Assembly (NCBI GenBank): GCA_035451285.1
Contig: DAOTOJ010000010.1
Location: 1-13,665, forward strand
Source of the DNA: DAOTOJ01 sp035451285
Lineage (GTDB): Bacteria > Patescibacteriota > Minisyncoccia > UBA6257 > Brennerbacteraceae
Length of the DNA stretch: 13,665 nucleotides
Direction of reading: 5' to 3'
This document shows positions 7,059-13,665 of the stretch, piece by piece. The notes under the pieces were generated by a model that worked only from the letters and a program-made list of their open reading frames with translations, searched no databases and was not told the origin of the DNA. Every line of letters starts with the position of its first letter. The first letter of the stretch is position 1. The position numbers and the translations under genes were made by a program.

Positions 7059-7829
7059 ATGAAATCAAATGATTTGCAAACAATTTATGTAATGTGGCTA
7101 AGGGAGATGAAGAGATTTCTAAGATCGAAAAGTCAGCTTATTGGTACTTTAGTTATCCCTTTTTTCTTTCTTTTTACCATGGGTTTTGGATTTAGTTCAG
7201 GTTTTACTCTGCCTAACTCTATTCCTAATATGAATTATCTTGATTTTTTAGTTCCTGGCATTATTGGTTTAACCATGCTTTATTCTTCAATATCTGCTGG
7301 AATTTCTGTTTTGTGGGATAAAGAATTCGGTTTTATGAAAGAAATAATGGTGGCTCCAGTTAGTCGGATAGCAATTATTTTAGGAAGAATTGCCGGTGGA
7401 GTTACTACTGCTTTAATTCAATGCATTTTGATTTTGATTATCTCTATATTTATGGGGTTAAATGTTGTTAGTTTTTGGGGCATTATTCTTTCTATTATTT
7501 TTATGACCTTAATTGGTATTGGTTTTATTGGTTTGGGAGTGGTTATTGCTTCAATAATTGAAGATACCCAAGGATTTTCCTTAATTATGTATTTTGTTAT
7601 TGCCCCAATTGTTCTTTTATCGGGTGTCTTTTTTCCGGTGAGTAATTTTCCATGCTGGTTAAGAGTTTTGGCTTATTTAGATCCTTTAACTTACGGAGTA
7701 GATGGTTTAAGGAGTAGTTTAATTGGCTTTACCCAATTTCCTATGTCTTTGAGTTTAGGCATTCTTGCAGTTTTTGGAATAATAATGGTTTTATTAAGTT
7801 CTTATTTATTTAATAAAGTAAAAGTTTAG
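7059..7829 (+). CDS. ABC-2 type exporter, permease (DrrB-like)
   Basis: This is the membrane partner of the preceding ATPase, 32 nt downstream and presumably on the same transcript. The 256-aa product has about six predicted membrane segments: roughly residues 24-46, 62-82, 104-131, 139-165, 173-192 and 227-250. The cytoplasmic N-terminus contains MWLREMKRFLRSK, as in ABC-2 permeases. The segment DKEFGFMKEIMVAPVSR after the second helix is the family's conserved coupling region, and LSGVFFPVSNFP followed by YLDPLTYGVDGLR is typical of the DrrB/NodJ type. The ATG at 7059 is preceded by an A-rich stretch rather than a Shine-Dalgarno site. Its family assignment is firm, but the substrate is unknown. 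Confidence 0.93.
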   Translation: MKSNDLQTIYVMWLREMKRFLRSKSQLIGTLVIPFFFLFTMGFGFSSGFTLPNSIPNMNYLDFLVPGIIGLTMLYSSISAGISVLWDKEFGFMKEIMVAPVSRIAIILGRIAGGVTTALIQCILILIISIFMGLNVVSFWGIILSIIFMTLIGIGFIGLGVVIASIIEDTQGFSLIMYFVIAPIVLLSGVFFPVSNFPCWLRVLAYLDPLTYGVDGLRSSLIGFTQFPMSLSLGILAVFGIIMVLLSSYLFNKVKV

Positions 7830-7915
7830 ATATAAAATCAATTGGTTTATAAATTAAGTTTGGTAGGATAATAAATATTTAGATTTAGTTAGTACTTAGC
7901 TAAATTTTTAATAAT

Positions 7916-8323
7916 TTGAATAAAAAATTTCAATTTTTATCACATACTGCAGATATTAAAATTAAAATCTTTGGTAGAACCAAGGAAGAATTATTTAATA
8001 ATGCTCTTGAAGCCTTAAATAACTATTTGGGAAATTTTATAGAAACAAAAGATTTTAAAGAGCAAGAATTTCAAATAGTTTCCAATTCAATTGAAATTTT
8101 ATTAGTTGATTTTTTAAATGAAGCTTTATTTTATATTCAAACAGAAAATAAATTAATTTCAAAAGTTGAATTTCAAGAGTTGACTGATTATAAAGCACAA
8201 GGCAGATTTTTTCTAAAAAAAGCAAAAATTAATAGAGATGTTAAAGCTATTACTTATTACAATTTAGCCTTGAAAATAAATAAAGATAAAAATTTATCAA
8301 TTGTTATAACTTTAGATATTTAG
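7916..8323 (+). CDS. archease (RtcB RNA ligase activator)
   Basis: Archease is a small protein that helps the RNA ligase RtcB complete guanylylation and turn over. RtcB joins 2',3'-cyclic phosphate or 3'-phosphate RNA ends to 5'-OH ends in tRNA splicing or RNA repair. The 135-aa product has the family signature at both ends: FLSHTADIKIKIFGRTKEEL at 7-26 with H10 and D13, and KAITYYNLALKI followed by a terminal LDI with D134. The N-terminal and C-terminal aspartates are the family's metal-binding acidic residues. I see no ATG that would work; TTG at 7916 is the natural start, since an in-frame TAA lies at 7901-7903 and the HTADI block begins only nine codons in. RtcB itself is not in this window. 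The stop codon overlaps that of mraY on the other strand. The 86-nt gap before it holds only weak promoter-like motifs, such as GATAAT at 7867-7872. Confidence 0.88.
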   Translation: MNKKFQFLSHTADIKIKIFGRTKEELFNNALEALNNYLGNFIETKDFKEQEFQIVSNSIEILLVDFLNEALFYIQTENKLISKVEFQELTDYKAQGRFFLKKAKINRDVKAITYYNLALKINKDKNLSIVITLDI

Positions 8324-9393
8324 TTTAAAATAAATCTATCAATAATAAAAATTATTATTCCAAGCATTGCAGAAATTCCGGAAATCATCCAAAATCTCAT
8401 AGTAATTTGCGGCTCTAGCCAGCCCTTAGCTTCAAAATGATGGTGCAAGGGTGTTGAAATGAAAATTTTTTTCTTTAATAATTTTTTAGAAAAAGTTTGG
8501 ATAATTACTGATAATGATTCAATAACTAAAATAAAAGCAAAAAATGGCAAAAGAAACACGGTATTAGTAAGCATTGAGATTACCCCAATCACTACTCCTA
8601 AAGACATACTGCCGGTATCTCCCATAAAAAATTTGGCAGGATAAATATTAAACCATAAAAATGCCAATAATGCCCCTATAAGTGAAGCAGCAAAAACTGC
8701 TAAATCATATCTGCCTTCTAAGAAAGAAACAATTGCTAAACAAATTAAAGCAATAGTTGCTATTCCTTCTGCTAAACCATCTAAACCATTAGTTTCGTTC
8801 ATTGAAAAAGAAGTAGCAATAATTATAAAAATAAAAATTAAAGCCGAGGCCCAAATGCCAATATTCAAATTGCCAATAAAGGGAATATTAATAACGTCCC
8901 AATTTAATTTAAAAGCAAACCAATAAGCTCCCCCTATGGCTACTATTGAATAAAGAGCTATTCTTTCTTTCATTGATAAGCCATTTTTCTTTTTATTTTT
9001 GTTTGTTTTGTTTCCCAAAATACCGATTAAGTCATCAACCATCCCTATTAGGGCAGCAATTATTAAACTTGCCAAAGGAAGATAGGTTTCTTTTCTTGAT
9101 AGAAAATTTATTTGTTGCCAAAAACCATCAAAGATTGAAGAAAATAACCAGAAAACTAAAATTACGATTAGAACTGTTCCCCAAATAATTATTCCAGCCA
9201 TTGTGGGAGTTCCTTCTTTTTTAGCATGAAGTTGAGAAAATATGGGAGCATTTTCTTTTTCAATGTGTTTAAAGCCGTGAATTTTTTTGATTAATTTGTC
9301 AACTGGTTTGACTAAAATTATTCCTACAAAAAAAGAGACAATAGCTACTATTAAAAATCTTAAAATTTGAGAAAAAATAAAAGTTAATTCCAT
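8320..9393 (-). CDS. mraY: phospho-N-acetylmuramoyl-pentapeptide-transferase
   Basis: MraY moves phospho-MurNAc-pentapeptide from UDP to undecaprenyl phosphate, making lipid I, the first membrane step of peptidoglycan synthesis. The 357-aa polytopic membrane protein has the usual length. Visible family motifs are GTPTMAG at 61-67, the catalytic pair D120-D121 in MVDDL, NETNGLDGLAEG at 199-210, the magnesium-binding D259 in FMGDTGS, and PLHHHFE at 315-321. The loop after D120-D121 (GNKTNKNKKKNG) is longer and more lysine-rich than in E. coli. The ATG directly abuts the TAA of the upstream carboxypeptidase gene with no gap, suggesting translational coupling. It is the last gene of the minus-strand operon. 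Other MurNAc-pathway genes are not nearby. Confidence 0.97.
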   Translation of the reverse strand: MELTFIFSQILRFLIVAIVSFFVGIILVKPVDKLIKKIHGFKHIEKENAPIFSQLHAKKEGTPTMAGIIIWGTVLIVILVFWLFSSIFDGFWQQINFLSRKETYLPLASLIIAALIGMVDDLIGILGNKTNKNKKKNGLSMKERIALYSIVAIGGAYWFAFKLNWDVINIPFIGNLNIGIWASALIFIFIIIATSFSMNETNGLDGLAEGIATIALICLAIVSFLEGRYDLAVFAASLIGALLAFLWFNIYPAKFFMGDTGSMSLGVVIGVISMLTNTVFLLPFFAFILVIESLSVIIQTFSKKLLKKKIFISTPLHHHFEAKGWLEPQITMRFWMISGISAMLGIIIFIIDRFILN

Positions 9394-10368
9394 TTATTTT
9401 GTTATTCTTAAATAATAAGAAATTAAATTAAGCATATCGGTTGTTCTATCCGGAGATTTTAAAACAATTGCCAGAATTATTTTATCTTGATTTTTGAAAA
9501 CCACCAATAAATTACCCAAAGATTTCTCAGTATAACCAGTTTTGGAACCAATAATTGAAGGGATGTTTTTAATTATCGGATTGGTATTTGTAAGATTAAA
9601 AACCTTGCCATCAATATTTTTAATTGTTAACGATGGATACACTGAATAAGAAAAAATCTGGGGATATTTATTTAAAATTTCTTTAGTTAAAATTATTAAG
9701 TCGGTAATTGTTGAATAATTATCATTAAGTCCAGTTTCTTCTTCGAAATAAGTATTAACCATTCCAAGTTGTTGAGCTTTTTGGTTCATTAAATCCGTAA
9801 AATTTATTATTTTATTTACTTCTAAACTTCTAGCCAAAGCATGGGTTATAGAATTATCCGAAGTAATCAAGATCATATAAAGCATTTCTTGAAAATTAAA
9901 TCTATCGCCAATAGCTAAATTGGGGTGGTGACTTTCAATATTTAAATCTTCTTGTTGAATTACAAATGTCTGATTTAAATTTTCAACATTTTCATAAGCT
10001 ACTAAAACCGTCATTAGTTTTGTTAAAGAAGCTATTAGCATTTTGTCATTAATATTTTTTTTGTAAATAAAATCATTATTAGATAAATCAACTAAAACAG
10101 CTGCTTGAGCTTTTAAATCTGGTTCTAAGGGGGAAGGAGTGGGAGTAGGTAAGGAACTTGGTTTAGGATTATTGTTAAAAAAATTGAGATAAGTGATAAT
10201 TGGATAGACTTTGTTTTCTAAATTTGCTGAGTTATCAGCCGTAGCTACTGAGGTTTCTTCGGGGTAATTTGTTTTATTTAAAGAAAAAGTCTGGGAATTT
10301 TTAAAACTTAAAAAGATCACCAAACCGAGTAAAAAAATTATAAATATTGGTTGTCTAAATTTATTCAT
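9394..10368 (-). CDS. D-alanyl-D-alanine carboxypeptidase (peptidase S11, DacA/PBP5-like)
   Basis: This enzyme class removes the terminal D-Ala from peptidoglycan pentapeptides outside the membrane. The 324-aa product carries the three penicillin-binding active-site motifs: S114-L-T-K117 with nucleophile S114, S170-D-N172, and K276-T-G278 in GSKTGYT. An N-terminal hydrophobic segment at about 7-22 acts as a signal anchor or signal peptide. A low-complexity linker follows, with a proline-rich stretch at 68-83, so the catalytic domain starts only near residue 84. No C-terminal PBP5-type beta domain or amphipathic anchor is present, so membrane attachment would be through the N-terminus. The start codon overlaps the end of scpB by 8 nt. 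Family membership is firm; exact substrate preference is not shown by sequence. Confidence 0.93.
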   Translation of the reverse strand: MNKFRQPIFIIFLLGLVIFLSFKNSQTFSLNKTNYPEETSVATADNSANLENKVYPIITYLNFFNNNPKPSSLPTPTPSPLEPDLKAQAAVLVDLSNNDFIYKKNINDKMLIASLTKLMTVLVAYENVENLNQTFVIQQEDLNIESHHPNLAIGDRFNFQEMLYMILITSDNSITHALARSLEVNKIINFTDLMNQKAQQLGMVNTYFEEETGLNDNYSTITDLIILTKEILNKYPQIFSYSVYPSLTIKNIDGKVFNLTNTNPIIKNIPSIIGSKTGYTEKSLGNLLVVFKNQDKIILAIVLKSPDRTTDMLNLISYYLRITK

Positions 10369-10921
10369 TGTAATTTGGCAATTCCTCGTTAATTATTAAT
10401 TCTTCTAATTTTTTGTTTAATTTTTCAAAATCTGGAAGATCTAATTTATCTTTGATGCCTAATAATTTGAATAATTCAAAACTTGGCGAATAAAGATTGG
10501 CATTTTTTTCCTTTGAATATGTTTTATCAATTAATCCTCTTAAAAGCAAGGACCTTAAAATAAAAGAAGAATTAACCCCCCTGATAAAATCTATTTCCGC
10601 TCTAGAAACTGGATAGCGATATAAGATAATTGTTAAAACTTCTAAAGATGCTGGAGTTAGTTCTTCGCTAAAATCCTTTTTGATAAGTTTTTCAATATAG
10701 GGAAAGTTTTCTGCCTTGGTTGTTAATTGATAATCGTTAGCTATTTCTACAATTTGAATTCCCCTTGAACTATCTTGATAATCATTTTTCAATTCCTTAA
10801 TTATTTCTTTAATTTCATTTTCATCAATTTCTAAAATTTGTGAAAGAGTTGTCAAATTTAATTTTTCGCCGTAAGCAAAAAGCAATGATTCGATAATTGA
10901 TTTTAATTTATCTTTATTCAT
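10361..10921 (-). CDS. scpB: segregation and condensation protein B
   Basis: ScpB is a winged-helix protein that dimerises and binds the middle of ScpA in the SMC-ScpAB condensin complex, which compacts and helps separate chromosomes. The 186-aa product shows the usual N-terminal segment KSIIESLLFAYGEKLNLTTL, the RGIQIVEIANDYQLTTK beta hairpin near 53-69, and the second winged helix with LTPASLEVLTIILYRYPVSR followed by EIDFIRGVNSSFILRSLL. Length is normal. It overlaps scpA by 8 nt at its start and the carboxypeptidase by 8 nt at its end, so translation is probably coupled. No Shine-Dalgarno site is present. SMC itself lies outside this window. Confidence 0.95.
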   Translation of the reverse strand: MNKDKLKSIIESLLFAYGEKLNLTTLSQILEIDENEIKEIIKELKNDYQDSSRGIQIVEIANDYQLTTKAENFPYIEKLIKKDFSEELTPASLEVLTIILYRYPVSRAEIDFIRGVNSSFILRSLLLRGLIDKTYSKEKNANLYSPSFELFKLLGIKDKLDLPDFEKLNKKLEELIINEELPNYNE

Positions 10922-11612
10922 TTTTTGAAATATAAATTTTATTAGATTTTTCTTTTTGTTCTACATAAATTTTATTTTCCCTAAATAAAAAAAGAATAGC
11001 TAAGAAGCAAACAATTATTTCATTTTTATTATTTTTGGTAATAAGTTTTTCGAATTCTAAAGTATCCAATTTTTTAATCCTTAAGAGAATTTCGTTGATT
11101 TTAGTTTCAATTGTTTCGCCTTTAGTTATTTCATTTTTTTGAAAATTATTATAATAACTTGAAAGATTTAACAAAGTTTTTTTCAAAACATCTTTTAATT
11201 GATCAAGAGAAATATTTGAAGGCGGATAAAAATAAGCATTTCTGTCTTGCCATAAAATTCTGCTAATAAGTTTATTGCTTGATAAGCTAAGCTCTTTAAT
11301 AAATTTTATTTTTTCTTTATATTTTTGATAAATCATTAAAGCAATTTCTAGTTTTTTAATATCCTCCTCTTCTTCGGTTGTCAATTGTAAATCAGGTAAA
11401 ATAGTTTTTGATTTTAAAAGAAGCAAGGTAGAAGCTATCACTAAAAAATCAGCTAATTCCAAGGGATTGATTTCATCGGAATCGCGAATAATATTTAGAT
11501 ACTCTTCGGTAATTAAAGACAAAGAAACTTCGGTTATTGGAAGCCTATTCTTTTCAATTAAATCTAAGAGCAAGGGCAACGGACCTGAAAAATTAGCTAA
11601 TTTAATTTCCAT
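10914..11612 (-). CDS. scpA: segregation and condensation protein A
   Basis: ScpA is the kleisin subunit that bridges the SMC heads and binds ScpB. The 232-aa product begins with the kleisin N-terminal block: FSGPLPLLLDLIEKNRLPI near 8-26, then LADFLVIASTLLLLKSKTIL near 53-72. The commonly seen FxGPLDLLL has proline in place of the aspartate here. The acidic linker after LQLTTEEEE and a C-terminal winged-helix-like region (FEKLITKNNKNEIIVCFLAILFLF) follow the usual order. The ATG lies 10 nt downstream of the secA stop codon, and the gene ends overlapping scpB. No Shine-Dalgarno site is present. Confidence 0.94.
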   Translation of the reverse strand: MEIKLANFSGPLPLLLDLIEKNRLPITEVSLSLITEEYLNIIRDSDEINPLELADFLVIASTLLLLKSKTILPDLQLTTEEEEDIKKLEIALMIYQKYKEKIKFIKELSLSSNKLISRILWQDRNAYFYPPSNISLDQLKDVLKKTLLNLSSYYNNFQKNEITKGETIETKINEILLRIKKLDTLEFEKLITKNNKNEIIVCFLAILFLFRENKIYVEQKEKSNKIYISKNE

Positions 11613-11622
11613 TTATTTATAT

Positions 11623-13665
11623 TTAAATAATTCTTAAAATTGCTAAAAATGAATTGTAATCAATATTGCTTTTCATTTGATTGAAAAGATTATGGCTTTC
11701 TTTTTTGTATTCTACCAAAACATCGCTTTGGCCATAAGCCCTTAAGCTGACCGCTTCTCTTAATCCCTCCATTTCTTCTAAATGATTCATCCAGAAAAAG
11801 TCATAAACTCTTAAAATTAACAATTTGAAATCTTCTTTTTCTTCATTAAATTTTTCTTCAAATTTTTTTAGAAAGCAATCTTTAAGATAAAAGCTTAATT
11901 CTTCTTTGGATTTTTCTTTTTGAGAATCAAAATCAGTTGGCAGTTCCATAAATTGTCCTAAAAATTTTTTAAGCAATTCAAAATCCCCATAAAATTCTAA
12001 AAGTTTTGAACTGTTGCTATTTATTAAATTAGTTATTAATTGTTTTAATTCATCTTTACTAGCAAATAAAATTTTTTTTCTTTGCTCGTAAAAAAATTGC
12101 CTTTGTTTATTTAAGACATCGTCATATTCTAAGATATGTTTTCTTAAATCAAAATTTAAGTTTTCAACTTTACGTTGAGCGCTATCAAGCATATTACTTA
12201 AAAATTTGTTTTCCAAAGAAGTATCTTCTGGGGGATTAAGATTATTAATGTAGGCTGTGATTTTTTCCGCCCCAAAAATCTTAAAAAGATTATCTTCTAA
12301 AGAAACAAAAAATTGGGAAGATCCAGGATCTCCTTGTCTGCCACTTCTGCCTCGAAGCTGATTGTCGATTCTTAAAGCTTCATGTCTTTCGGTTCCTAAA
12401 ACGAACAAACCTCCTAAATCTTTTATTTTTGAAGATTCTTTTTCATCAGGAGGGTTACCGCCTAAAATAATATCAACCCCTCTGCCAGCCATATTAGTAG
12501 CTACTGTTACTGCTTTCAATTTTCCTGCTTGAGCGATAATTTCCGCTTCTCTTTCATGGTTTTTAGCATTTAAAACATTGTGGGGAATTCCTTCGCGATC
12601 CAACAAATTAGAAAGTATTTCATTTTTTTCAATTGAAATTGTGCCAACTAGTATTGGTTGGCCTTTTTCATGCCTTTTTTTAATTTCATTTACTACAGCT
12701 TTGAATTTTGCATTTTCATTCAAAAATATTTTATCAGGCAAATCAATTCTAATCATTGGTTTATTGGTTGGAATCGCCAAAGCTTCTAAATTATAAACTT
12801 TGTGGAATTCTTCAGCTGATGAAATGATGGTGCCGCTCATTCCAGCAAGAGTAGGATACATTCTAAAATAGTTTTGAATAGTGATAGTTGCCAAGGTTCT
12901 GTTTTCTTGTTGAACTCTTACGCCTTCCTTAGCTTCAATTGCCTGATGAAGTCCTTCTGAATATCGTCTGCCAGGTAACAATCTACCAGTAAATTCATCA
13001 ACGATTATTACTTCACCATCCTTTACCACATAATTTTTATCTCTTTTAAATAAAAATTCAGCTTTTAAAGCTTCTTCTAAATGATGAATCATGGGTAAAT
13101 CGTTTTCTTCGTAAATATTGCGGTTTAAAATTCTATTTAATTTTTCAAGTCCTTTTTCAGTTAAAATTATAGAGTTTCTTTTCAAATCAATTTCTATATC
13201 CTCTTCATTAAATTTTCTACTAACCGCAGCAAATTCCTTATAAAGATGGGTAGCATCTTCGTCTGGCATAGCAATGATTAATGGGGTTCGAGCTTCGTCA
13301 ATTAGGATGCTATCAACTTCATCGATAATTGCATAAAATAAAGGTCTTTGAACCATTTCTTCTTTAGAATAAACTAGATTATCTCTTAAATAATCAAAAC
13401 CAAATTCGTGATTAGTAGCATATAAAATATCGCAGTTATAAGCTTCTTTTCTAGTGATAGGTTTCAAAAATTGATGAAAAATTTTAAAACTTCCTAAGGT
13501 ATCGCGTGATTTATCAAGATTATTAACTTCTTGATTTTCTTTTGAATCATTATAATCCGGGTCATAAATTAAAGCTCCGTCATGAATTAAACAGCCAACC
13601 TTCAATCCCAAAAAATTATAGATTTGACCCATCCAGATGGTATCTCTTTGAGCTAAATAATCATT
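11623..13665 (-). CDS. secA: preprotein translocase ATPase SecA, partial (N-terminus beyond window)
   Basis: SecA is the ATPase motor that pushes secretory proteins through SecYEG. The reading frame is open through 13665 and continues upstream of the ATG at 13630-13632: the 11 extra codons read NDYLAQRDTIW, matching the family's VNDYLARRD segment. About 680 residues are therefore in view, and the first 100 or so, with Walker A, are missing. Visible are FGFDYLRDN, Walker B DEVD at 13312-13323, GRLLPGRRYSEGLHQAIEAK, ATNMAGRGVDI, QLRGRSGRQGDPGS, and the scaffold-domain motif LEYDDVLNKQR. A segment of about 40 residues rich in charge (from DPDYND to FLKPITRKEAY, about 13450-13570) is inserted in the first nucleotide-binding domain compared with E. 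coli. The protein ends right after the scaffold domain (NSFLAILRII), without the C-terminal linker and zinc-binding tail. Confidence 0.97.
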   Translation of the reverse strand, partial: NDYLAQRDTIWMGQIYNFLGLKVGCLIHDGALIYDPDYNDSKENQEVNNLDKSRDTLGSFKIFHQFLKPITRKEAYNCDILYATNHEFGFDYLRDNLVYSKEEMVQRPLFYAIIDEVDSILIDEARTPLIIAMPDEDATHLYKEFAAVSRKFNEEDIEIDLKRNSIILTEKGLEKLNRILNRNIYEENDLPMIHHLEEALKAEFLFKRDKNYVVKDGEVIIVDEFTGRLLPGRRYSEGLHQAIEAKEGVRVQQENRTLATITIQNYFRMYPTLAGMSGTIISSAEEFHKVYNLEALAIPTNKPMIRIDLPDKIFLNENAKFKAVVNEIKKRHEKGQPILVGTISIEKNEILSNLLDREGIPHNVLNAKNHEREAEIIAQAGKLKAVTVATNMAGRGVDIILGGNPPDEKESSKIKDLGGLFVLGTERHEALRIDNQLRGRSGRQGDPGSSQFFVSLEDNLFKIFGAEKITAYINNLNPPEDTSLENKFLSNMLDSAQRKVENLNFDLRKHILEYDDVLNKQRQFFYEQRKKILFASKDELKQLITNLINSNSSKLLEFYGDFELLKKFLGQFMELPTDFDSQKEKSKEELSFYLKDCFLKKFEEKFNEEKEDFKLLILRVYDFFWMNHLEEMEGLREAVSLRAYGQSDVLVEYKKESHNLFNQMKSNIDYNSFLAILRII

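Noticed and set aside
8459..9188. Two plus-strand open frames (8459-8644 and 8946-9188) inside mraY.
   Set aside because: They are antisense to conserved MraY motifs and have no recognisable domain.
12578..12796. Plus-strand open frame of 72 codons inside secA.
   Set aside because: It is antisense to conserved SecA sequence, with no recognisable product.
1..13665. CRISPR arrays, insertion sequences, integrase or phage genes, toxin-antitoxin pairs.
   Set aside because: No direct-repeat array, terminal inverted repeats or matching protein motifs were seen; every long stretch is accounted for by housekeeping genes.

Overview
This is an AT-rich bacterial chromosome segment with very tight gene packing. 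All ten protein genes are recognisable housekeeping or membrane functions. The style suggests a Candidate Phyla Radiation (Patescibacteria) genome: small gaps, overlapping genes, no Shine-Dalgarno motifs, tRNAs without an encoded CCA, a SecA with an extra segment in its first nucleotide-binding domain and no C-terminal zinc finger, and an archease gene. This placement is inference; no rRNA or ribosomal protein is present to anchor it. TGA ends dnaE, so codes that reassign UGA are unlikely.

Left part (1-5880): tRNA-Phe(GAA) faces rnhB (RNase HII, minus strand) with only 2 nt between them. rnhB diverges from dnaE (replicative DNA polymerase III alpha) across a 35-nt gap. dnaE is followed by ftsH (membrane AAA+ zinc protease), with a good sigma70-type promoter overlapping the dnaE stop codon. 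The ftsH stop codon lies inside the next gene, a tRNA-Ile with anticodon UAU. That is a rare solution for AUA decoding in bacteria, which normally use a lysidine-modified CAU tRNA.

Middle part (5880-8323): a 174-nt spacer carries a promoter and small hairpins. It leads into a two-gene ABC-2 exporter of the DrrA/DrrB type, then an archease gene (partner of the RNA ligase RtcB in other organisms) that seems to start with TTG.

Right part (8320-13665, minus strand): one probable operon, read right to left: secA (5' end beyond the window), scpA, scpB, a D-Ala-D-Ala carboxypeptidase, and mraY. Gaps are 10 and 0 nt and overlaps are 8 and 8 nt. It joins protein export, chromosome condensation and peptidoglycan synthesis and trimming. 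It meets archease head-on with overlapping stop codons.

I found no mobile element, CRISPR array, phage gene or clearly new multi-gene system. The points most worth a second look concern RNA: the ftsH/tRNA-Ile overlap, the UAU anticodon, a G at position 37 of tRNA-Phe, probable leaderless transcription of ftsH, and the lack of Shine-Dalgarno sites.
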